DNA of 31,032 nt from Cudoniella acicularis (lineage: Eukaryota; Ascomycota; Leotiomycetes; Helotiales; Helotiaceae). The DNA is taken from contig JAAMPI010000591.1 in NCBI GenBank assembly GCA_013054445.1, positions 1 through 31,032 on the forward strand. The letters are read 5' to 3'. The position numbers and the translations under genes are program-made. Of this stretch, positions 1-10,366 are shown piece by piece. A model generated the notes under the pieces. It had not been told where the DNA came from, did not search any database, and was given only the letters and a program-made list of their open reading frames with translations. The number at the start of each line of letters is the position of its first letter. Within the stretch, counting starts at the first letter, position 1.

Positions 1-444
1 ACTGGCGCCGAGGAGGAGGAAATGCATGGCTTTCGACGATGAGAGGTGCCGTTAAGTACTCGTCTGCTTGAGCTTGTGGGGAGACGAAGAGGCTTCGTTA
101 CAAAAGGGCGACGGGGTTGCGGATCCATTTATGAAGTTGACCAGTCCTCCAGAGCAGACAACCATGGTCGGTGAGGGGGGCCGGTTCAGAGACAGAGTCA
201 GCCGCTAATTAGTTTGTTCGGTCTGTATACTGCAATTGGAAGCCGCATGCAATCTTGCGCACGCACGCCGACCGGCTCGTTTTTCTTCTCTTTCTACCTT
301 GAACTGCACTGGGCCGCGTTCGATAGTGCCGCCGGCCTTCTCTCGCTCGACTTGCTAGCAATGGAGTTCGCGGATTCCATTGATTGTGAAAAGACAAGAA
401 TCAGGTGCGTGGCTAGGAAAGATTACGCCACTTTGCCATAAATA
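1..444. other. Intergenic, no gene recognised
   Basis: This is the left edge of the window and lies beyond the 3' end of the minus-strand Zn2Cys6 gene. Short open frames exist on both strands but none shows a domain, a signal peptide or a credible exon structure. Base composition is ordinary, with no RIP-like AT bias. Part of it is probably the 3' UTR of the transcription factor. Confidence 0.5.
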
Positions 445-1876
445 TCAGTGCACTGTGGAGCGCTCCCCTCGACCACTACTAGTCCCACTGCACGTTATAT
501 AAGCTCTGACTCTTTCACCCACGTTGTTGGCTACGCCCTGCAATCGGTCGTTCTCAGTCCGCAGCTCGGTATAAAGATCTGGTGAGGAGTCTAGTGCCCC
601 CAAGAGAACGATTTTCAGTATTAGATGGAAGAAGCGCAAGAAAGACACTGAAATAGGCTCAGGGCCAGGAGATCCGATCTCCGTCTGAACGAGTTCAAGA
701 TCAATGAGCCACGATTCTAAGGAGTCCAGCAGAGTTGCTTTCTCGGATAGTAGTCGAAGAGCGATTCCTACCGATTCGACTTGCGACACTTTGCCGAGGA
801 ATTCAAGAGTCGACGCAGCGATCCTTGTAAGCTCTGTCCGCATGTCGGGTGCAATCGTGCGAAGATCGCGAGATTCAACAGGCTGTTGATGAGACGAAAT
901 CAAACACACAGACGACGTCGTCCCGCTTACGTCGGCTGTTGCTGGAGGATCCGCAAATTTACATGGTGCAGCAAACAGCTTAATGATGAAAACATCCAGG
1001 AAGGGTAGTTGGTCATGGTGTGCTGGCACCAATTTGTTCGCGGCGACAAAATCTGGCCTTGCCCGGTACTCGTGCATGATCCTGAGTCCTCGAATAATAT
1101 GCTGGGCCATAGCAGCGTAATTCTTCTGCACTTGCTCAATGCTGATGAAGATCTGACAGCAAAGTAATGCCGACTTCAACCCGTTGGAGCCCGGAGATAA
1201 CAAGTTAGACGCAAGACCCCCCAAAGCCATACTGTATTGCTGGAGGCCATAGTGATAGCTCGGGGTCTGCTGCACGATAGACGCTGGACCGTCTCCGGAC
1301 GTCTCGAGATCTTCCCGAAGAGCTCTGAGAGACAAGACTGCGTGTCGTATAGGCGGATCAGTCAAGCTGGCTTGGAGGATTTGCCTGGCTTCTTCGTCAC
1401 AGCCCAGCTTCACGTCGAAGATGGTTTTGGTTGAGAAGTAACGATTGAGAAGGTCGATGTCCTGAGGGGTGATCTTAATAAAGGTGGGCCGGATGGGTCG
1501 TAAACCAACGTCTGACTTGATGCCGCCAGCATGAGCGCTGTTGATGGGTTGACTGGTAAAAAATTTAAAGGGGGACTCGTAGCCGTCGCAAGTACGACCA
1601 GTGTTGACACATTTTTGGCAAAACGGCTTATTCTCGTCGCATTTGACCTTCCTAATTCTATTGCTAATTGAGCACAATCACTGCAGAGCTGACCTCTCGT
1701 CTAAATTCACAGTCTTGGGGTGTAGACCGGTGATGGGATATGTCCGCTATGACTGACCTGCAGGTTGTACAACCAGTTTTCACCTTGGTTCTACATTCAA
1801 TGTTCCGTTTGCGGGCGACAACGCTTCTGGCCATCGTTGGGCGGGGGATGGGACATTCACGCTTGTCACGCAACAC
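445..1876 (-). CDS. Zn2Cys6 (C6) fungal transcription factor
   Basis: Predicted nuclear regulator that binds DNA through a Zn(II)2Cys6 binuclear cluster. The cluster is split by a 100-bp intron (1757-1658): exon 1 (1876-1758) ends in GCTTC plus two bases of an Arg codon, and exon 2 (1657-445) resumes with IRKVKCDE. Spliced, the cysteines sit near residues 36, 39, 46, 53, 56 and 63, exactly the C-x2-C-x6-C-x6-C-x2-C-x6-C spacing. The donor is GTCAGT and the acceptor CAATAG. The product is about 443 aa; the remaining C-terminal part resembles the poorly conserved 'fungal-specific TF' region with hydrophobic helices. The start at 1876 is the longest option; an in-frame ATG at 1834 is an alternative. 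It diverges from a glutathione S-transferase gene, so it may regulate that gene (inference). The target is unknown. Confidence 0.87.
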
Positions 1877-2238
1877 CCTTCAGTCGAGAGGAAGAATCGT
1901 AGAAAGCAAGAAATCCGAGCAGACGAATCAAATGATGCAGTATGATTCATCACCGGGACTATGAGGAAGTCGAGTTGGACTCGCTTTAAATAGTTGAGGC
2001 CCGAGGAGCAAGCGTCGGCGCTAGCTCGATTGGGTAGCGAAAGCGAACCCACCAACCATACATGCTGTTGGAAGGACTTTATTTTTCGTCTAGATACCGC
2101 CAGCTCCTGCTCTCGGCGAGATGTCTTTGGCTTAAATACCGAGTGGTTGGCCCGATCTCTTTCGAAATGAGTCCTCATACAATGTCAAGGCTCACAAATA
2201 GCCCCGGATTCGCGTCGAAACTACTGTACAGCTCGAAA
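1877..2238. promoter_or_regulatory. Shared divergent promoter (C6 regulator / GST)
   Basis: These 362 bp are all that separates the minus-strand regulator start from the plus-strand GST start, so both promoters must lie here. A TTTAAATA stretch near 1985-1992 is a possible TATA-like element. In-frame ATGs at 2062, 2167 and 2182 precede the chosen GST start, so the 5' leader could be shorter than drawn. No C6 half-site pair (CGG/CCG) was confidently picked out by eye. Confidence 0.45.
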
Positions 2239-3064
2239 ATGCCAGCTTTTACTCTGTACGGCTCTCGCGGTTCGACTAACACCGATCGTGTCCGCCTGAC
2301 TCTTGCTGAAGGTGGCTTTACGGATTACGAACTCGTGCTTCTCAACCTTCAAAAAGGGGAGCAAAAGGTGGGTGACCCGTTTCTCTTGGAAGACGATGCG
2401 GCTTCTCCTTGCGTGAGCAAATTGCATATCGTATCGAGCCTCAAAATTTCTTCTCACTCATCAAATATTTGTTCCCCTGCCTGTAACGTTCGATTCTCTT
2501 GAGAGCTAACGCCGTTGCATCCAGTCCACAGAACACAAGAAACGTCACCCGTGGGGTAAAATACCCGTAATAACTTCCGCCGAGGGGTTCACTCTCTACG
2601 AGAGTCGCGCAATCTGCAAATACCTCGCAACGAAGTACTCCTTTCCACTTCTACCCCCCGACTCCGACGTCGAAGCTGCGGCGCTGTTCGACCAGGCGCA
2701 GTGCGTGGAAGTGCTCTACTTCGCAGAGCCTGCAGGTAGAATCGCATTCGAGAAATTTGCCAAAAGATTCATGGGGCTGCCTCCCGATGACGCCGTTGTC
2801 TCAGATGCACTGCGGTCGGTCGAGATGTTTTTCGATGTTGCAGAACGACTCTTACACCACAAAGACTACATGGCAGGAAATGACTTCACTCTCGTGGATA
2901 TCTACTACATTCCGCTGATCCAAAGACTTTTCGCATGCGGGTACGGAGATATCATCGTCAGTCGCGAAGCTGTGAGTGCTTGGTGGGATCGCTGCGTGAA
3001 TCGGCCAGCCATACAGAGGATGTTGGCCGCTGACAAGGAGGCTGCGGTTGCTGCCAGTAGATAG
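2239..3064 (+). CDS. Glutathione S-transferase (phi/fungal type)
   Basis: Cytosolic detoxification enzyme that conjugates glutathione to electrophiles. Exon 1 (2239-2367) encodes MPAFTLYGSRGSTNTDRV; exon 2 (2525-3064) resumes with STEHKKRHPWGKIPV. The intron is 157 bp (donor GTGGGT, acceptor CCAG, phase 0). The product is about 222 aa, normal for the family. The N-terminal thioredoxin-like half carries the glutathione-binding signature: cis-Pro segment KIPVI near residues 55-59 and ESRAI at 69-73. A Ser in the GST-N-T-x-R-V stretch (around residue 12) is the likely catalytic residue by analogy with phi-class enzymes. The all-helical C-terminal half contains AGNDFTLVDIYYIP, matching the conserved N-capping region. 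The start is placed where family similarity begins, but the frame stays open upstream. It diverges from a C6 regulator. Confidence 0.9.
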
Positions 3065-3510
3065 GATAAAAAGCTAGTGTAGTAGTTATTCTACTATAAT
3101 CTGAAGAGGAATAGTCGCTTTTAAGAGCAAGATGGTCCCCTTTTCCGGCAGTGGATATCACTGCACCGTACCTCGCGTCTTGTCGAAGTAAGCTTTCTGC
3201 GACTCGACAAAGCTTCGGCGAATGAGATGACCTGCAGCTCCACGTGTGGCCTTTGACGTCAGTTCGATGGAACTCAAGGCGACCGTCGGTGTCCACGGCT
3301 GCTTTCGTCGCCATGATTTCTGCGCTTACAGGTTGACATTTCCACGACCGTTACTGACAACGCAAGGGAGACAGAGGCTCGCCAAAGCCGTCGACCTGCA
3401 AATCCGAAATTCTGCGCCGGGAATAGCAAACAGTCGTTTCGGCATCATTATTAGCTGCGTCTAACGGCTTTTCGGTGAACGATTCATATACTCGCCCTTG
3501 ACTCCCTCAC
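3065..3510. other. Intergenic, no gene recognised
   Basis: Ordinary-composition DNA between the GST stop codon and the first solo LTR. It presumably includes the GST 3' UTR. Open frames here overlap on both strands but show no domain or splice structure that would support a gene. Confidence 0.45.
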
Positions 3511-3515
3511 GAGAG

Positions 3516-3745
3516 TGACACGATCCAGGATCATGTGATGCCTCACGTGATCAGTTCAGCCGCTCAGCCGTTCAGCGCCTAGGGCCTGAACTAGTTTTCC
3601 TATGTTAGTAGCTCGTGCTCAACTCATATTCCAATATCATCACTTGATTAGGATAACGCTCTACCAGAACCTGCTTGACGCTTCCAAGGCTAAGTAAACC
3701 CTGTTCACGTGACATTGAGATCTCACGTGATAACAGAACGTTACA
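3516..3745. mobile_element. Solo LTR, family 1, copy A
   Basis: A 230-bp segment begins TGACACGATCC and ends AACGTTACA, and is flanked by a perfect 5-bp direct repeat GAGAG (3511-3515 and 3746-3750), the target-site duplication expected of an integrase-inserted LTR. A related copy lies at 13143-13384 with the same ends and shared internal blocks (GTTTTCCT, CTCGTGCTCAACT, CACGTGATAA, AGAACGTTACA). The termini form a short imperfect inverted repeat. No internal retrotransposon sequence is attached, so it is a solo LTR or a very small non-autonomous element. It carries several CACGTG palindromes. Confidence 0.85.
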
Positions 3746-3750
3746 GAGAG

Positions 3751-4715
3751 CTCCCAGTGGGGGAGTGCTGAAGCTTTGAGAGTACCACGGAGGGCAATAG
3801 GATACAAGAACATGGACGGCAGAGCATCACATGGACTAGAGAGCGTTCATGCTATCGTAATGACTGGTGGCTCGCGAACATATGGTCGTATTTTTCGCAC
3901 TTTGGTTTTTACTCCGAGTTGTACCGTACCCTCTTAAGTGGGAGCAAAAAGTGGCCGATGTTTGCCAAAATCGACTGTTTTCTCCTTCGGTTGAGCGATA
4001 CCCCTCTGTCGCAACGAACTTTTACAGAACGATAAACCTCTATGGCTGTTAGCCCTGGTATCTATGGGGATCCGCTCCTTTATCGCCGCCGCCGCCGCCG
4101 TGAATCCCTACGTTGCCTCCTTCGACGAGATAACCGTCCTCAAGTTTCTAGTTACGCCGCAAGAAGCGCGAATGGAATACCCGGCTGAAGTGCGAAGATA
4201 TTTTGGGGTAGTATAGAGCAGCACAGTGAAACTGCGATAACCTGGCGAAGACCTTAATAGCGGCTCAGACGGTGACAATGTGGCAACGACTGCGAGCACG
4301 GCGGTGTGCACGACGAGACACGACGATACACGACGATGGAGGGAACGACCACCAGAACATATGACAAGGCATAATGGCGGGCATGACGATGGCGAGCACA
4401 ATAGCGAGCACAACGATGGCGGCAACGGCCATCATAGGGCATATCAAGCACGGCAGAGGAGCACCAAAGGCCGGCCTCTATCTCTATTTGCCTGTCTGTG
4501 CCTCCGTACGTCCATTATTATTATTACGCTAAAAGAGCGACGAAGACAACTCTACAGTACAGCAACAGGCTGCGAAGCTAGCGCGAGCCTGCCTCAAACC
4601 GATCCAAGCTAAGGATCAGTCGATTGATTCTCTATCCCACGTACGGCAATCTTATCTTCTGCATCCTCTGTTACTATATCCGCGCCACTAGGGCTCTCGG
4701 TAGATCTAGCGTAAC
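3751..4715. other. Non-coding, low-complexity stretch
   Basis: No supportable gene. The segment contains a GCC microsatellite (4085-4100) and, between about 4300 and 4440, a low-complexity stretch built from repeated ACGATGG-, GAGCACAA- and CACGACGA-like words, which gives open frames with no recognisable protein. A 61-codon frame at 3867-4052 matches nothing I know. The right end probably belongs to the same decayed transposon as the transposase tail that follows. Confidence 0.4.
4085..4100. repeat. (GCC)n microsatellite
   Basis: Five tandem GCC units plus one base, in non-coding DNA at the left margin of the transposon island. Confidence 0.9.
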
Positions 4716-5045
4716 CTATGTTCCGCTCATCTTCGCCACTGAGCCTCTCGCTGACTCTAGCGCGTTGCTTATCCGCGCTACCTTGGCCTTTAGCTCTAGC
4801 GTATCTACCTCTAGCATAGCACTCTTACGCTTCCGACCGTGTTTCGCCTTATCCGTGATAGCTTTATTTACCTCTGGCATAGCTCTTTTAAACTTCCGAC
4901 CGCGTTTACCCTTACCTTTAGCTTCTTTAGCAGCCTCTTTTTTTAGCACGCTTTACTCGTGCTTTCTCAAGGTCCTCATAGCTCATGACCTTCGCCTTCC
5001 CTAGTACCAACGACTTAGTTGATCGTCGAACTTTAGCTTTATTAT
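4716..5045 (-). pseudogene. pogo/Fot1-type DDE transposase, C-terminal relic
   Basis: Read on the minus strand from about 5040, the frame gives KSLVLGKAKVMSYEDLEKAR, which I recognise as the C-terminal region of fungal pogo/Fot1-like (CENP-B/DDE1-type) transposases. It is followed, after a one-base frameshift at a run of seven A/T near 4940-4946, by a Lys/Arg-rich tail (AAKEAKGKGKRGRK and a second GRKRKSAM repeat). The catalytic DDE core and the HTH domain are missing; the sequence upstream (above about 5045) does not continue the protein. It is a truncated, frameshifted remnant with no expected function. Assignment rests on remembered family similarity, not on a search. Confidence 0.6.
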
Positions 5046-5149
5046 TAATTGTAGTCAAGAATCGAATTTAGTTCTACTAGAGGGTACCTGTCACAGAGCA
5101 CTCAGGAGAAGTCAAACTAAACAGTGTTCTATTTCTTAGAATAATCGAC

Positions 5150-5183
5150 GAGGAAGGGAAAAGAGGAAGGGAAAAGAGGAAGG
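5150..5183. repeat. 13-bp tandem repeat
   Basis: The unit GAGGAAGGGAAAA is repeated about 2.6 times, immediately left of an LTR-like copy. Confidence 0.85.
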
Positions 5184-5202
5184 ACGAAGCAGCCACGCAT
5201 TT

Positions 5203-5405
5203 TGTCACAGACCTGGTTTGACGCGTCCCCCTTACCTGACGCGTCCCCCCTTGTCACGTGTCCTGGTCCGTGCTAGACTCACCCCCTGTATATAAGGTCT
5301 CTCCCCCTCTCCTAGAGAGGAACAACAACTATCCTTCCTAGAGATTCGAGTCTTTTAGTCATTAGTTTTTAAGAGTCTATTTTAGAGGCCTCCCGTCCCT
5401 CTATA
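5203..5405 (+). mobile_element. LTR-like copy, mosaic of two LTR types
   Basis: It starts TGTCACAGACCTGG and ends CCCTCTATA. From about 5253 onward it matches, in inverted orientation, the two LTRs at 7237-7402 and 11373-11537: TATA-type TATATAAGGTCTCTCC, then GATTCGAGTCTTTTAGTCA, then TTTTAGAGGCCTCCCGTCCC. Its first ~80 bp instead match 11755-11835 (shared AGACCTGGTTTGACGCGTCC-like block and a TCCGTGCTAGACT-like block). I find no matching flanking duplication, so it may be one end of a longer element rather than a solo LTR. The final CA expected of an LTR reads TA, as RIP would produce. Confidence 0.55.
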
Positions 5406-6450
5406 CTAATCGAGGTAAAAGTAAGCGTTAAGTTATATTTATAGATATCTTTATAAAACCTACGGGCCTATAAAGAGTTATCTATAAAAAGAGTCTATAG
5501 CGTAGTTAGGATAGGCTATAAAAGGTTTAACTAGCTATCGCCTTATACGTAGTAGGTAAGAAACTACTTATATAAAAGAACCTACTCGTCGATAAAGTAG
5601 AGGGCTTAGTAGAACTCGTATTCGTAGTATAGCTCTCCTAGCGTATATGTCCCCTAGAAAGGATCGAATCGCGAGATAAAGGCTAGGGGACGATCGATTA
5701 CGTCCCTTACCTTCGCCTCGCGGCGAACCCTTACCCTCTCTCTCCTTTCCACGGTGATCTTAGCTACTCGCGCGGTCTATAAGGCCTCTCGCTACTCGTC
5801 TAAGAGGTTTAGATCGATTCGTAGACGCGTCGCGGGCTATAACGGCTCGAGACGTATAGGGGCGGCTCGTTTATAGCCTAAGCGCGTCTATAAAAGAGAA
5901 TTAAGATCGACTTCTTAAAGGGGAGCGCGTCACGTCGTGTCCTAAGTAAAGTTAGAGGCTATATATCGACTCTAAGGGAGTAGAAAGAGGGATGCCTACT
6001 CGATATCGCGAGTACTCGCTATACGTATAGCTACGGCGAGGGTTCGTCAGGAAGTCTAATAGAGGGAGCGTCCGCGTATACTTCCTATACCTCTTTAATA
6101 GAGACGAATCTATAAGGGGGGAGGAGAGAGAGAGAGGGAGAGAAAGAATAAATAAAGAAAGAAATATCTTTAACTAGTAATATATTAGATAAGTATAAAA
6201 GTATAGCCGAACTAATTAGGTTAGTCGTTACCTATACTTTTCAGGACTATTCTAGTAGTTAGTATTAATATTATATAGACGAGATTAAGGCCGCTCTACT
6301 AAAATCATTATTAGCGGCCTTACGCTACGCTTTAAGGCTAGCTAATAATTTTATTCTAATCTCGTCTTAAGATATTATAGATAATATTTTATATTAATAG
6401 ATATCTTATAGATAGTATAAGTATCTATAAAGGTCTATAAGTATATAAAG
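5406..6450. other. RIP-degraded transposon sequence, unassigned
   Basis: This AT-rich stretch is dominated by CTA/TAG/TAT words; positions 5401-5460 contain no CpA and no TpG. No open frame survives. A moderately GC-rich block (about 5640-6110) keeps CpG but could not be read as a known protein on either strand. A GA-rich low-complexity run lies at about 6118-6160. The right part lies just downstream of the Helitron helicase stop and probably belongs to that element's 3' region. Confidence 0.5.
6278..6366. repeat. Nested inverted repeat 3' of the Helitron gene
   Basis: The outer arms GACGAGATTA (6278-6287) and TAATCTCGTC (6357-6366) are perfect inverses, and an inner 9-bp stem AAGGCCGCT (6287-6295) pairs with AGCGGCCTT (6313-6321). 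On the minus strand this lies 85-175 bp after the helicase stop. Helitrons carry a hairpin near the 3' end, so this is a candidate, but no convincing CTRR terminus was identified. Confidence 0.5.
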
Positions 6451-7236
6451 TCACCTATAAGCGAGTAAGAATTAAATAAGACCTTATAATATTTCTAGAT
6501 AGACTATATTATATATATAGGTTATATTAAGAGATAAGAGAATATAAAGACCTATCTTAGAAATAATATATAATATTATTATATAGAACTAACTATAAGA
6601 AAAGACTAGTATTTATAAATCTACCTCTACTATCTTAAACGATTAACTTTATAACTTATTAATCGTTATTATAAAGAATAGCGTAAGTAGGAACTGTTTA
6701 TAGGATAGGGTAAAAGATAGCTAGTAATCGGTCGACTAAAGCTTAATCTATAAAATCGTTTATAACTAGCCGTTAAAGTCGCTACCGAGTAGCTATACCT
6801 AGACTATAAACCTCTCGATGCTATATATTAACATCTATAACCTGTTATAGAGCTCTTCTTATAGATAAAGGTTCTATAAGAGTATTATAGGCGTGTCGAC
6901 CTTTAGCTATAGCTTTAAAAGTAGAAGACCTAGTAGATAGATATTCTATAAGACTTTTAGAAATAACTTAGTAATTTCTAGATTAGCCTTGTTTATATTA
7001 GCTAAATCTACTACTAAATACGTCTGTTCTTAGCCTAGGAATATGTTAAGGATCGTCTAATTAAGTTCGCGGACTATATTATTTAGAGTTAATAAGATCG
7101 CGCGTCTATAGAAGGCCTAGTAGTTATATATCGCTCGTAAGAGCTGTTCTTATAGGTATATATAGTTAATTAAGTCTATAATCGAAAGGGCCTATAGTAT
7201 AAAAGATAAGAGAGTAATCTAGCTATTTAGAGCTAG

Positions 7237-7402
7237 TATAGAGGGACGGGAGGCCTCTAAAATAGACACTTAAAAACTGATGACTAAAAGACTCGAATCT
7301 CTAAGAAGGATAGTTGTTATTCTCCGAGAAGAAGGGACGGAGAGACCTTATATATATCAATATAGTCACGTGCTACGGCACGTGACATAGAACCCTACTA
7401 CA
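7237..7402 (-). mobile_element. Solo LTR, family 2, inserted in the Helitron gene
   Basis: A 166-bp element; on the minus strand it begins TGTAGTAGGGTTCTATGTCACG and ends CCCGTCCCTCTATA. It is flanked by a 4-bp duplication CTAG (7233-7236 and 7403-7406). The ends are inverted copies (TGTAG.GG; the plus-strand end reads TATAGAGG, a likely RIP change of TG to TA). It contains a TATA-type TATATAAGG and a perfect 9-bp palindrome GTCACGTGC-TACG-GCACGTGAC (7365-7386). Helicase sequence continues on both sides. CpA and TpG survive here, unlike in the host element. Confidence 0.8.
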
Positions 7403-10312
7403 CTAGATTATATAAAAGACTACTAATCTAGATTATAAAATCCTATTTTAATAGGTCGTTATAGACGTATATATTAACCTATAAAGATAACTAGTAAAGT
7501 TATAACTAGATATACGACCGTTAGATATAGGTATATATAATCTCTATCTAAAAACTATATAAGACTATTAAAAAGATCTATATAAAGTCGCCTTTAAAGA
7601 CGATAGATATATCTCTAAATAGTATATCGTCTATTATAGACTATAAATCGACTAATAAACAATAGACGACCTAAAAGTAATACTTATATTATATCGATAC
7701 CTCGTCCTAGATAATTAAGTCTATTATATATAGATAGGCGCTAAATAGGCTCGTCTTTATAATTATACTTATAGACGACTCGTTTAGCTTAAGCGAGATC
7801 TAGAACTATAAGTAAGAAGTACGTCTATCTAGAAAGAGTAGAGCTATAATCTTTATTAATATAATATATAAGATAGTCTTATCTTAACTATAATAGTAGT
7901 AATATAAGGTCTTATAAAGGAACGTCTTCTTAGCCTTACTCGGCCCCTAGAAGTAGAAGTAAGCTGTTTATAGGTCGTCTATTATTATAATAGTAATTGT
8001 CTAGAAGTAGGTATACTAGTCTAGGTTAAGCTATACTTATATTATAGTCGCTAGCGACGTCTCGCGAGCGAGATCGACCTATTAATTCGCTATATAATAG
8101 GTTATAGTCTAGTTAAAGACGTTCTTAGGTAGGCCTATGTCTATTAGCGTCTACTAGAGATCTATAAGGCCGAGACTAAATAAGAAGAGGCTATAATTAT
8201 AGTAAGGATCGATTAAGAGAAAGGGAAAGTTAATAGACTAGTTATAGGCTAGCTTACGAGCTAAGTCGTCGTAAAAATACCTTTTAATACTAGTCTTAGA
8301 TCGCTTATAGGTCTATAATTAGCTATTAACAGATATCTATAAGAAAGAGTGTCTATAAACTATAACTAGACATAAAGAGGACCGCCTTATTAAAGTATTA
8401 GAACTACTCTTAGTCGTCCTCCGCTAGGCTATAGGCGATATAGGCCGTATAATACGTTAGGTAACAGACGCTATCGACGATATAGAGCTCGTTAAACGAC
8501 CGCGGGCCTAGGACAGCGGTTAGTAAGAGCCGTAGATAGTAGCGCTTATCTGATACTAGGCTATAATAATAGATACGACCGATATAATATCCTCGCTAGT
8601 GCCTTTCCTAGACTCGCTACTTTAGCTTCTATATATAGTTCTCGGGGAATTAATAGTAGAATAACGTCTAGCTGTTTATATACTCGGCGTTATAGTTAAA
8701 GAAGGCTATTAAGGTCGAACGGGCGTTTACGGCCTTCGTAGCTAGCTCGTCTAGGAAAAGGTCGTCCGTAAAGTAGACAGTATACTAGCCTAGTAGGTAG
8801 ATCGCTAAGTACTAGACAAGAGGGAACTCCTAGTACGTATAGAACTTAAATAGGCGTTAGAAGGCCTCGGTCGGCCTAATATATCGTGTTTAAATATAGT
8901 AGGTAATCTCGTCGTCTGTCCTTAAGACTATAAGGGTCGTCTAATCTGTTCTTTTATAAATATATTTATAGATATACTTAATCGATTAAAACGAGATATA
9001 GATCTTGATATTAATATATAACTAGAACTTCTAGAGAAGGTATAGGTTATATAAGACGACCTAACGGTTATCGCGGACGACCTCCTAGTCTAAGAAGCCT
9101 AGTTTATAGACTATAAACGTTCGGCTATCGTCGTGCCGGCGATACTCTAGATATCCGTCTTTATATACGATCGTCCTAGCCGTAAAGGCCTTAAGGAACC
9201 TCTTCTAGTACCTAGGTAGTGCTGTTAGCGTCTTACGGACTATATATAGTACTTACGGATTATCGTCTAGGCTATACGGTCCGTAATATATCTAACGAGT
9301 AACGATGTCTATAAGCTCGCTTATAGGATCTTATAATAGGTCTAGGAGCTCTATATAGACGACCTTATCGATTAGTTTAGGCGTTAGGAAGGCTATCTCC
9401 TTTCTTAAGAAGAGAAGGAGGTATATATATAATAGGTAGTACTTCTAATACTCGATCGTATATATATAGCTCGCGTATAGTCTAAAAAGGCCCTTCTTTA
9501 AGTCTATAAGGAGTTTCTTAACCTTAAGAGTAAAGACGCGATAGATAAGATTAAGACGGTCTATTAGTTACTAGCCTAGTAAAAGGTTATCTACGATTTT
9601 TAGCTAACGTAGATTTATAATAAACATAATAAAGAAGCTCGGCTTATTAAAGTATTATATAATCGCTATTAAGTCTTAGAAGAGCTATTATATAAAACGG
9701 TCGCTTTTTATAAAACTAGATAAAAAGATAAACTAGTAGTTAAGATTATTTATATTTATATCCTCGCGGATTAAGGTGTTCGCGAGACCTATATAGACGT
9801 CCGCGCGGATACTCGGCTAGTATGTCCGGAGCTAGTCTAAGGCGGTCGTCTTATAGGTAACGTAGGCGTCGACGATATACTATTAGAAGAGCCGGCTTAT
9901 ATAGAAGAGCGGGGAGAAGGCTTAACAGACGTAGAGGTAGTACTAGTAAAAGGCGCGCTACTCGAGCCGCGTCTACTAATAGGTCTTATTACTATTCTAT
10001 AACTAGAGGCTATAGTACTAGCTATAGTCGTTATACGAGAAGAGGAGTATATAGTATAGAGGTATATATACGGTATATATAATATTAACTATATAGATTT
10101 ATAGACGGTCTTATCCTTTTTTATAGACTATTAAGATTAGATTATAGCGATTTATAGCTATATACTTGTTAAGAATAATCGTAGTAACCTCGTCGCCTAT
10201 AAAGAGGTTCTTATAACGACGATTAGCGCTAGCCTTAACGACTAATTATATCTATAAGCTAAAGAGGACTTAAAAATCCGTTTATTAGGCTATAAGCTGT
10301 TTATAGGTAGTC

Positions 10313-10366
10313 TTATAGACTATAATAAACAGGTTATAGACTATAATAAACAGGTTATAGTCTATA
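10313..10366. repeat. 21-bp tandem repeat inside the Helitron relic
   Basis: The unit TTATAGACTATAATAAACAGG occurs at 10313-10333 and 10334-10354, followed by a partial third copy to about 10366. It lies in the N-terminal part of the degraded Helitron gene. Confidence 0.85.

Noticed and set aside
3867..4052. 61-codon plus-strand open frame
   Set aside because: No family, signal or splice context recognised; it lies in transposon-margin DNA and is short enough to occur by chance.
4254..4612. Overlapping open frames on both strands around 4.25-4.6 kb
   Set aside because: They arise from low-complexity repeated words (ACGATGG, GAGCACAA), giving Cys/Val/Ala- or His/Asp-rich translations without domain character.
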